Source: Anniella stebbinsi (taxonomy: Eukaryota; Chordata; Lepidosauria; Squamata; Anniellidae). Taken from it: a stretch of 64,000 nucleotides of DNA. The notes under the pieces were generated by a model. The model was given only the letters and a program-made list of their open reading frames with translations, was not told the DNA's origin and searched no databases. Where the stretch lies: contig JARDYH010000001.1 of NCBI GenBank assembly GCA_029215795.1, positions 231,039,654-231,103,653 on the forward strand. The letters are read 5' to 3'. The translations under genes were made by a program, and so were the position numbers. Positions 34,611 to 43,624 of the stretch are shown in pieces (position 1 is the first letter of the stretch; each line of letters starts with the position of its first letter).

Positions 34611-35900
34611 CCTAAGACTTAGTTACTGGCAGCAAGAGCTTTAAGTAAAGTTTTGTATTTTTAGCTCCACCCTCTTTGCCTTAGGCCCTGCCCATCACTG
34701 GGATGTGGCTTTTGGATGCTTCTCTGAAATTGAATTCAGCCCTCATGCTGAAAGGAGTTCCCCACTCTCATGTGGGTCTCATGGTGCAATGCCAAATTAA
34801 CACTGACATGTGGGCATCTAAAGATAAGACATCCATCCATTTCACATCTGCTTGTTGTTGTTGTTTTCAGTTTTCCCACTGTTATGCATTAACTCTACAA
34901 TTATGGGAGGGGTGGGGGACAAGGTTGGCACTGAATATTTTATGCCAGTTTTGCTCTTTTGTGATTTATCTGGAGACAGTCTTTGGATGCCAATCAGAAA
35001 CTATCAGCAATTTCTTGCAGAAGCTCACAGATGATCATGCAGAAGAAGAGATTAGTACAAAAATAGCCTCTTACTGTGGAGACCAGCAGTGTAGAATTTG
35101 CCACCAGAATTTTTTTTAAAAAAAATGGGTCAATGGTTATCTTAGAGCTTGGCTGAAACCTCTGTCTTCAGGCCAGTAACAGTTACTTTGAACAGAACTA
35201 CTCTAAGTGCACAAGAAAGAGGATGCTCAGTTCATAACTTCCCCTTTCAGAATTAAGAAGTACAAAGACTGTCAAAGAGATGGTGGGGTTTTGGCGAGGT
35301 GGGAAGAAGACAGCAATCAAAGCATAGAATTTTTAAAACATTATTTATTTATAGAATGTACAAAATGTACAACAACATTAACAATTGGGAGCTCTATTTA
35401 CATGGGGATACTTCAACAGAAGAATACAAAAACAGCAGAAGAATAATCAGGAATGTTGCACAGACTTGGCTGCAGGTTATCATGCTCTTACTGTATGCTC
35501 ATTTTGATAATGAAACTGGGTGAGAGGAGGAATCACGTTTCACAGCCTAAAAATCTAAATTCACAGTGACATACGAGTGTCAAAATATGAATTTGGCTTA
35601 TCATCGTGCTTGGACTGCAAATTTCCAAATTAAAGGTTAAAAATGAGTCCCACTTCAATGGTTACAGAGCAATATGCTATTTTCCCTGGGTGACAATCGT
35701 GTCACATTCATAACCACAGATTTCACAGACAGGACGATTCAGTCATTCTGGTTTGTAAATTTAGAAGTGCTAAGCCAAATGGATAGCCGGGCGCTCCCAA
35801 GTATGTTACATATGGCTAGATCATGCAACAAACAAGCAAACAAACCACCTTTTCAGAGAGTTCACAAATGTATGCAACACATATCTTTGCAATGAATATA
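34611..35900. other. Intergenic stretch, no gene seen
   Basis: AT-rich, unique-looking sequence. Open frames (138 codons at 34703-35119) show no known domain. Confidence 0.6.
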
Positions 35901-36027
35901 CACTGCAAACAATTTTCTCAGGGCTGCTTCTCACATTAACAATCCACGAAAACAACAAAAGGGAAAGGCACATGATGTTGCACAAAAGCATGAAGTAAAT
36001 TCTCAAAGTGTCGGAAGCATTTATCCC

Positions 36028-36067
36028 ACCCAACACATTTTGGAAATACAATTCCTTCATCAGGGGC
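36028..36067 (-). ncRNA. Decayed hammerhead-like motif in the left PLE terminal copy
   Basis: On the - strand: GCCC (stem I), CTGATGA core at 36063-36057, a stem-loop over 36056-36042, then AAA where GAA is required, then ATGTGTT and GGGT closing stem I. The G12-to-A change and a mismatch at the base of stem II predict loss of cleavage. Confidence 0.5.
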
Positions 36068-36513
36068 TACTGAAAATACCCAGAAGTTATATAAAACGAT
36101 TACTCACAGTTAAGAACATCTCAAAAGTTATAAATCATTTTCTATATTGCAACCAATGACAAACCTATCTCTTGTCATTGATGTATTTATAATAAACATT
36201 AAAACGTTGCACTGCAAATATATATATTTAATATTACACCTAACCACTGCTTTAAAAAGTAGATCTGGTGGCTTCATGTTCTGATCTGGTGGCTTCATAC
36301 TTACAGATATCTAGATCTATCTTCTTTAATAGCAAACCAACTGAAATTCAGGATCTTGCCTATCAAACCAAACTCAAGCATAAATACAAAACTTTATCCT
36401 TCCTCTTCTAAAAGTGAGAATAATATGGAGAAGCTTGGTGTGTTCTTATATTCCTCAAATAACTACAGGTGTGTAAGAATAATACCATTTCTTCAGGGGA
36501 GAAACATTTCTTC

Positions 36514-38440
36514 TAGGGGTGTGCACGGACCCCCCGGATCGGATCGGGACCAGGATCGGGACCTCCAATTTTGTCCCGGACCGGTTCGGACAAAATCGGA
36601 GGCCCCCCGGACCGGATCGAGTCCGATCCCGACCCAAAAATCGTAAATTTTTGGATCGGCCGCCATTTTTTTCCCCATAGACTTGCATTGCAATGCAAAT
36701 CTATGAGGAAAAAATGGCGGCGGGTGGGTGAGGGGGGCCCTAACTCCCTCCCCCCCCCCCCGGGGCCGTCCGCTGTGGATGGCCCCGGCAGGTAAGCCCC
36801 CTCCCCCGCGCTCCCTACCCCCCCTGGGGCCGCCCGCTTCCATCCGCTGGCGCCCGCGGGCGCCAGCGGATAGAAGCGGACGGCTCCGGGGGGGGGGGTA
36901 AGCCCCCTTCCCCGCCACTGCTTACCTTCTCGGCCCGTCCGCTCCCGTCCGGCGCCGGCGGCTACTACCAGCGGGCTCCGCGGCCTACTCTCGAGTAGCG
37001 CGCCGGGTGATGACATCACCCGGCGCGCCACCCTGGAGTAGGCCGCGGAGCCTGCTGGTAGTAGTAGGCGCCGGCGCCGGGACGGGAGCCGCCGGGACGG
37101 GAAGGTAAGGGCCCCCCTCCCCCCTACGCGCGCCCCCTCCTCCCCTCCACGCACCCCCTGCTTACCTTCCCGGCCCGGCGGCTCCCGTCCGGCGCCGGCG
37201 CCTACTACTACCAGCAGGCTCCGCGGCCTGCTCTAGAGTAGCGCGCCGGGTGATGACATCACCCGGCGCGCCACCCTAGAGCAGGCCGCGGAGCCTGCTG
37301 GTAGTAGTAGGTGCCGGGACGGGAGCCGCCGGGATGGGAAGGTAAGGGCCCCCCTCCCCCCTCCGCGCGCCCCCTCCTCCCCTCCACGCACCCCCTGCTT
37401 ACCTTCCCGGCTCGGCGGCTCCCGGCCGGCGCCGGCGCCTACTACTACCAGCAGGCTCCGCGGCCTACTCTAGAGTAGCGCGCCGGGTGATGACATCACC
37501 CGGCGCGCCACCCTAGAGCAGGCCGCGGAGCCTGCTGGTAGTAGTAGGCGCCGGGACGGGAGCCGCCGGGACGGGAAGGTAAGGGCCCCCCTCCCCCCTC
37601 CGCGCGCCCCCTCCGCGCGCCCCCTCCTCCCCTCCACGCACCCCCTGCTTACCTTCTCGGCCCGTCCGCTCCCGTCCGGGGCCGGCGGCTACCACCAGCA
37701 GGCTCCGCAGCCTGCTCTAGAGTAGCGCGCCGGGTGATGACATCACCCGGCGCGCCACCCTAGAGCAGGCCGCGGAGCCTGCTGGTAGTAGTAGGTGCCG
37801 GGACGGGAGCCGCCGGGATGGGAAGGTAAGGGCCCCCCTCCCCCCTCCGCGCGCCCCCTCCTCCCCTCCACGCACCCCCTGCTTACCTTCCCGGCCCGGC
37901 GGCTCCCGTCCGGCGCCGGCGCCTACTACTACCAGCAGGCTCCGCGGCCTGCTCTAGAGTAGCGCGCCGGGTGATGTCATCACCCGGCGCGCTACTCTAG
38001 AGCAGGCTGCGGAGCCTGCTGGTGGTAGCCGCCGGCCCCGGACGGGAGCGGACGGGCCGAGAAGGTAAGCAGGGGGTGCGTGGAGGGGACATCACCCGGC
38101 GCGCCACCCTAAAGCAGGCCGCGGAGCCCGCTGGTAGTAGCTGCTAGTGCCGGACGGGAGCGGACGGGCCGAGAAGGTAAGCGCCCCCCTCCTCCCCCCC
38201 CCCCCCCGCTGTCCACTTTCATCGGTGGGCGCCCACTGGCGCCCGCCAATGGAAGCGGCGGTGGGCGCCAGTGGGCGCCCGCCGATCCGCCGATCCGCCG
38301 AACCGGTTCGGAGCCTTTTCGGACCGGTTCGGATTGGATCGGCCGATCCAGCTGCGGGATCGGAAATCGGATAATTTATCCGATTTCCCACTGGACCGGA
38401 CTCGGATCGTGGATCGGGTCCGATCCAGTGCACATCCCTA
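36514..38440. mobile_element. 1927-bp GC-rich non-autonomous hAT-like element with 8-bp TSD
   Basis: The left end TAGGGGTGTGCACGGAC and the reverse complement of the right end TAGGGATGTGCACTGGATC form terminal inverted repeats. ATTTCTTC at 36506-36513 is repeated exactly at 38441-38448; an 8-bp duplication is the hAT hallmark. Subterminal regions carry many GATCGG/CCGATC words and CGGTTCGGA blocks. A near-palindrome at 36660-36722 is centred on GCATTGCAATGC. The core is an array of ~240-bp units (see separate entry). There is no transposase. Open frames here (up to 213 codons) are compositional artefacts. Its GC content contrasts sharply with the AT-rich flanks. Confidence 0.88.
36921..38180. 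repeat. Array of ~240-bp palindromic GC-rich units inside the hAT element
   Basis: GTGATGACATCAC-type centres occur near 37012, 37255, 37492, 37739 and 37976, plus a partial unit at 38088. The spacings are 243, 237, 247, 237 and 112. Each unit is a large inverted repeat: ACTACCAGCAGGCTCCGCGG, CTAGAGTAGCGCGCCGGG, centre, then CCCGGCGCGCCACC and the mirrored GGAGCCTGCTGGTAGTAGTA. Unit five has a GTGATGTCATCAC centre, i.e. the opposite-strand version. Units are joined by C-rich linkers (CCCCTCCTCCCCTCCACGCA). Confidence 0.9.
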
Positions 38441-38699
38441 ATTTCTTCATTATTTGTGCAATCTCATTTACGTATGAGTTCCCCCAAGTTCTCATCAAAA
38501 TCTTTCAAATATGGCAAATATTCTAGATCCTCATTTAAACCTTTTGGGATTAGACTTTCAGGTTTAAGAAACTAAAACATCTCCCTTCTCTGGCTTTTGC
38601 ATTTTTTTCTATTACCCAAAAGGTTCTGGAATATTTGTTTTTGCTGTAATCTACTAAATCAGAATATGGGTGAGCCATTAAAGAAGCAATTGAGTGTAA

Positions 38700-38890
38700 T
38701 ATAAAGATTTATACTCTATTTTTATTTGATTTGATTTATTTTATTTATACCCTATTTTTCCACCAAGGAAATAGCGCTCAAGGCCAATGATAATAGGAAC
38801 CAAAATTTAAAATAAAAACGTAGCTAAAACAAACTTAGTTAAAAATAAAGACATGCAAAGCACAATTTTAAAACATGACAAAAAAGAATA
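38700..38890 (-). repeat. SINE/LINE tail-like insertion within the PLE remnant
   Basis: The TTTATTTATACCCTATTTTTCC start, then CCAAGGAAATAGCGCTCAAGG and an A-rich stretch, resembles the 3' part of the tRNA-derived SINE at 63422-63662. It appears to separate the PLE coding remnant from the right terminal copy. Confidence 0.4.
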
Positions 38891-39037
38891 AAAACGATAA
38901 TAAAGATAAATATGTCAATGACAAGACATGTATTTGTAGTTGGCTGTGTAATAGAAAACAGTTTGTAATCTTCAATACTTTTTTTAAAAAAAAATTGTGA
39001 GCAATCATTATTATATAATTTTGAGGTGTTTTTATAA

Positions 39038-39077
39038 GCCTCTGAAGAAGAAATTGTATTTCTGAAATGTGTTGGGC
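39038..39077 (+). ncRNA. Near-complete type I hammerhead ribozyme motif (PLE-associated)
   Basis: Stem I strand GCCT (39038-39041); core CTGAAGA (39042-39048, fits CUGANGA with the variable seventh position). Stem II AGAAAT/ATTTCT (39049-39054 and 39058-39063) is perfectly paired around the loop TGT. GAA follows at 39064-39066. The minimal stem III A-T, T-G (39067-39068 with 39071-39072) closes a 2-nt loop. The NUH triplet GTT has a predicted cut after 39073. GGGC (39074-39077) closes stem I with one G-U pair. The short stem III is as described for PLE and other retrotransposon hammerheads. Activity is inferred only. Confidence 0.6.
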
Positions 39078-39136
39078 GGAGAATGTATTTCAGGCACGTT
39101 GAAAATTACTTCTCTGTTTCTTGTGCCACATTAATA

Positions 39137-41041
39137 ATCACCACCACCACATGGAGATAGTTGAAACAGCATCCCCATGATGCCTTCTCTATGCTGTAAT
39201 GTGTGAGATTACATATGTCACAGTTTATTTTTTTCCATTATGCCACCTTCAATAGGCACTGCTGGTGTGGAAACTCTCCACATGATCCACACCCACCACG
39301 AGTTGCAGTACACATTACAGCAGGGCTGTGGAATGAGCACACAAAAGCCGTGTCTCGCTGCCTCCATGTGGCGAGTGCCTGAATTTAGTGTGTCAAGAAC
39401 CGTTTTGGCTGCTCAGTAACATTTCTCCCTTTTTATAACATGGGGTAGGAAAGAGCTAGCTAGTTACTGATGCTTCATGATTTTGAAAAGCATATAGATA
39501 TCATATATAATTTTCATTTTTGGCATAGTTTTGACAGCATTATTTTGGTAAATTGAGCTGTATGCTATGAAATGAGCTCCGTAGTGCAGCTTGAGGAAGA
39601 TAAAAGGCTGGGTGAAGTCATGTGCCATTACTTGGTATCTGACATTTTAGTGATATGCCACAATGGTGGCTGCACTGCCCCAATGTTCGGGCTTGAAATT
39701 ATACTGAAACCAGTTTGTGCACAGGGTCTGAGGAAAAGGTCTTCTCAGGCCAGTTGTGTAGGAAATCGGATTTATGCTGTAAAAAATGGGGTAGGGAAGT
39801 GTTAGCTCAGCTAGTTACTGATGTACATTTTAAAAATTCACTGTCATTGCAAATGTGCGTTTTTAAAAATTACAAAAACAAACCACTGCTTGCAACTTGG
39901 TCAGCATTGGCTTGAATGTTAAGAACCGTGACTGGAAGGAAGCCTATGGAAGAGGACGTTCCTGCCCACTGCACCCTCTACAAACCCTGAAAAGCCACTC
40001 CTGCAGATGGAATGGGTTGCAGGGGACATATTTAACCATAACATATTTCCTAAAGTTTCAATAGCCTCTATCCTGATAGTTAGTCATGTTGAAAGCAGCA
40101 CAATAATAAATCAGTCATGACTGAATTAACCTCATTTCTTTCAATGGGACTTAATCGTGATTAACTTCAGATGTACAGGGGCTATTGACTCCAGCTCCAG
40201 GTTCTGAGGGCCCTTGGGAAAGACACCCATGGTTTCCCCGCCCCTGCTATTTTCTCCTCACAATAACCCTCAGATTCTGACTAGTATAAGATGTCCCAAT
40301 GAGTTCCCTGGCTTAGTGGGGATTTGAATCCTGGCCCTAGTGCAACATTCTAACCACTACACCACACCGGCCCTCCAATGTTATATACATTTACCATATA
40401 TCAACAGGTACAGTGTAAAAATAGTGGGGCATATACTGCACTGTCAGCTCCAAGCTGATAAGGCCCCTTGAGAGATTCTCTCCCTCGGTGAGTGGTCTAT
40501 CTTTTCACCACCATTATCTCCAGCTTCTATTGCTCCTCATCCTCTCTCCCATCATTCTGCCTGTCAAGCAAGCAAGTGGTAGCATAATGAGAGAGGGGAT
40601 GAGCTCGTGAGCAACTAGGCAGTGGCATCTACTATTCCTCCTTTTCATACCACCACTGACTGTGAGAGGCAAGTGAACAAGCATGTTGAAATGGTGAAGT
40701 GGGGGAGCAACTCCAGGGGGCTTTTGTCAGTGGGCCTCTGCTGGGGTGTGGGCCCTCAGCAGGTAGCTGACCATTGATGCCAGCTCTGCATCAACCAATC
40801 TTGGTTCCAAGTAATTTCCTTTATCCCTTGAGTTAGAGGCCCATGTATACACTGCAGTATACACAGAACAAATTTCCACAAAATGGTGGGATTATTTGAA
40901 GCCCTGTTGCAAACCAGTGAAAATTATTTCTAGATAATTGCCCCTACTTCAAAGCCCTTTGTGTGCTATGGAGCTCTGGCATACACGGTCTACCCCATTA
41001 CATTTAATAGGGGGAGCAGGTTCACATACCTAAAGGTACTA
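39137..41041. other. Intergenic stretch, no gene seen
   Basis: Contains a CAATGGG-type fragment (40105-40165), a SINE (40190-40378) and little else recognisable. Confidence 0.65.
40190..40378 (-). mobile_element. tRNA-derived MIR/CORE-like SINE, diverged
   Basis: The - strand reads GGTGTGGTGTAGTGGTTAGA (box A-like) and GGATTCAAATCCCCAC (box B-like). A CACAATAACCCTCAG core relic sits farther along. It is the same family as 63422-63662 but older. Confidence 0.65.
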
Positions 41042-41049
41042 CACAAACC

Positions 41050-41369
41050 TAGGCTGACCATATGAAAAGGAGGACAGGGATCATGTAACTTTAACAGTTG
41101 TAGAGAAAAGGGAATTTCAGCCAGTGTCATTTGTATGCAATTAGTTCCTGGTAAAATTCCCTCTTCATCACAACAGTTAAAGTTGCAGGCACTATATTAG
41201 AGTGACCATATACAAAAGAAGGCAGGGCCCCTGCAACTTTAACTGTTGTGATGAAGAGGGAATTTCACCAGGAACTAATTGCATCCAAATGACACTGGCT
41301 GAAATTCCCTTTTCTCTACAACTGTTAAAGTTACAGGAGCCCTGTCCTCCTTTTCATATGGTCAGCCTA
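41050..41369. mobile_element. 320-bp fold-back element (dimeric hAT-like MITE), copy 1
   Basis: Flanked by the perfect 8-bp duplication CACAAACC (41042-41049 and 41370-41377). The termini TAGGCTGACCATATG and CATATGGTCAGCCTA are exact inverted repeats. The two arms of about 137 bp pair along most of their length. The asymmetric centre (about 41188-41228) contains CACTATATTAGAGTGACC, which is the other end of the MITE unit. So the element is one full unit preceded by a truncated inverted unit. No coding capacity. Confidence 0.9.
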
Positions 41370-41377
41370 CACAAACC

Positions 41378-43064
41378 CCTGCTTCCTGCCTTAAAATGAC
41401 TGCATGTCATCACAAAATGGCTCTCTGTCCAAAGCACAGTTTTCTTCCTTGTTCATCATACAGTTTTCCCTTGTCTTTTCTCCCTCACACTTTACAGCAT
41501 GAATCTGTGTTGTAACTTGATAAAGTGCCAGGTCTCTACTGATCAATATTAGCCAAAAACAACCCATAAAATAACCCTGATTACATGGCTATCCACTGTA
41601 TATAGAAGTCTAACAAGATTATTTACTGCCATAAGTCAGTGACACATTTGAATTTACTTACCAGCCATTTCCCCCCCAGCACTAGTTAAAAAAAACCTGA
41701 ACATCATTTATCACAAAATATACATCACATGTCAGATGTAACAGTAGCATTGCCAGTAGTTGCTCAAGACTGGAACTCTTTACATGTTATCAATTCTGAT
41801 CATATCATACAAAAATAAATATTATGATCTAGTAAGTAAAATAAATCATATCATGTGCCAAAGATATCACCTGGACTAGTAAAAATTAAACACATTTAAA
41901 TTGAGTCATTTCATGTATTGAAATAAGAAATTTGTCTCCAACATTTCTTTCTGTCTAAACATTCTGATTAAGCCTGACTCCTCATTATATTTGTTGCAGA
42001 GTACTCCTACTGAAACATCACAGTTGTATTATAATCCCCAGTCTGCAGCTTCAAGGAGCTCCAATACACGTAAGGATCTTTTCCATTCATTTCAATGGCA
42101 GGGACAGCTCCACAAAGGAAATGGGAATGTGTATACAGAGCTGACCTAGACACTGAAGTTAACGGGGCCGCCACTGTAAGCACATTGGAACTAGGGCTGC
42201 AACATGTGCAGTGTCCTACTAAGTACGTTTACTCAAAGGTAAGTCCTATTTAATCCAAAGGGAATTAGTTCCAGATAAGTGTGCCTTGGGTGGAGAGCCT
42301 TACAGTGTAATCCTACACATGTTCACTGTAGGCTTTAGTCTATCCATTGGTTACCTTAAATCAATTAAAAGCCTTTTGATTGGTTAAAAGGAATAGCAAT
42401 TAATCAGGCACTGAAGAATGCTTTTTTCTTCAAAATGATAGTTTTCATTAATTGCATATGTTTGCATGTGAATAAAGCAAATTGGTTGGATCCAGATTTA
42501 GTCATGATTAATTTATTAAAATTATTTCAATGGCCTACACTAACTATAACCAACATCCCATTGATCTCAGTGGATCTACTCTGATTAAATCTAGATCCAA
42601 ATCTCATATGATTTAATCAACCAAGAGAGCAATCCTACGGCCCATAGACAGTGTCTGGGGAAGGAATAGGATTGTTTGGCTTACTGACTTTGTCCTTGGA
42701 GACAGTAAACTGTACTCCCCAGACCCTCCTCCTCATAGTCAGCATAGTCACTCGGAATCCTGAGCATGGAGATGGGAAAAGAGGGGCAGGGAAGGGAAGA
42801 TATCGGGGAAGCTGCCTTATGCAGCCTCCTAAGCTTGCCCCAACCTCCTTCCCTCCTGCTCTGAAGCACCATGGCTAGATGGGCAAAATTAGCAAAAATG
42901 CACAGCGGCCAGAGCACAGAGGCAAAGTTCACCTCCAGGCTCCAGCTGCCCTGCATTGGATAGTCTTCAGAGGCTGATTACTACCTTCATAGGATTGCAT
43001 CCTAACATTTGTTTAGGGCTGGCAGCAGGTCAGTCAGAAGCCTTATTTTGCATAGTGGAGTAAC
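41378..43064. other. Intergenic stretch, no gene seen
   Basis: A CAATGGG-type repeat fragment lies at about 42190-42340 and a GATTAA/TTAATC-rich region at 42345-42560. The rest is unique-looking. Confidence 0.6.
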
Positions 43065-43070
43065 TTTATT
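43065..43070 (-). terminator. Candidate polyadenylation signal for LYPD6
   Basis: AATAAA on the - strand, about 395 bases beyond the LYPD6 stop codon. Mammalian LYPD6 has a long 3' UTR, so the real end could be farther downstream. Confidence 0.35.
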
Positions 43071-43462
43071 GGGGATCCCTGATTTACTGTAAGTACACAA
43101 TTCTAGACATATTCCCTTCACAAGCACAGAAAAACTAATTTGGGGGTGGGAGTGGGGTACATTCTTTCCAAAAAATATTTCAGTGACCAGAATATTATGG
43201 GCTACAAAAGGTTTCCTTCAACGTATTAGATGTACAACTAAAATCCCCCCACTTAAAAAAAAAGAAAAAAGACACAGATCTGAAGTATGGCTTTTGAACC
43301 AGCCAAAGCTAAAAGTTTTTTTTAAAAAAGTAAGTTTAGAAATGTCACTAAGAAAAGTAAGGTTTGAAACATATATTAAATTAAGATCATACATGTATGC
43401 ATAAATATTTTCATCTTCAATCGCTTTCCTTGGTACATAACTGGCACTTTATCCCAGAACAT

Positions 43463-43624
43463 CTACGTTGCAAAGACTAACAGGAGACACAATATTATGA
43501 CTGATGAACTTTGCAAATGTCTCTGTGTGTGATTTATGGGGGTTGTTGTTGCAAATATGGCATCACTTGAATTTCTGGGTAGTGGCAAATTACAGATGCT
43601 TCCTTCACAACAAGAAGTGCAGAC
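43463..43624 (-). CDS. LYPD6: LYPD6 terminal coding exon
   Basis: Acceptor TCTCCAG is followed by GTC TGC ACT ([17 protein letters not shown]). The exon then carries [14 protein letters not shown] and a hydrophobic C-terminus, with TAG at 43465-43463. It holds the last LU-domain cysteines and the GPI signal. Confidence 0.95.
   Translation of the reverse strand, partial: VCTSCCEGSICNLPLPRNSSDAIFATTTPINHTQRHLQSSSVIILCLLLVFAT

Larger units (their letters stand above)
35901..39136 (-). mobile_element. Penelope-like element remnant with inverted terminal copies, interrupted by a hAT insertion
   Basis: Two related segments, about 35901-36210 (read on -) and about 38895-39136 (read on +), align along their length. 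Shared blocks include the TTGTCATTGA region, a GATTnCTCACA block, the CTGATGA/GAAA block and a GTTGAAAATTACTTC / TTTGAGAATTTACTTC block. Between them the - strand at 38464-38640 decodes SLIPKGLNEDLEYLPYL and then LGELIRK plus stop. This resembles the C-terminal end of the GIY-YIG domain of Penelope-like elements ('..L.PKGLNE..'). Known PLEs have terminal repeats (pLTRs), direct or inverted, often with hammerhead ribozymes. The copy is 5'-truncated and dead. Confidence rests on motif recall, not on a search. Confidence 0.65.

Noticed and set aside
36513..37154. 213-codon open frame on the - strand (Arg/Gly/Pro-rich)
   Set aside because: It lies in the GC-rich palindromic array of the hAT element, where stop codons are rare by composition. 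Frames are open on both strands and no domain is present.
36921..38180. CRISPR array or satellite
   Set aside because: The units are ~240 bp, palindromic and confined within TSD-bounded transposon ends; the host is a vertebrate.
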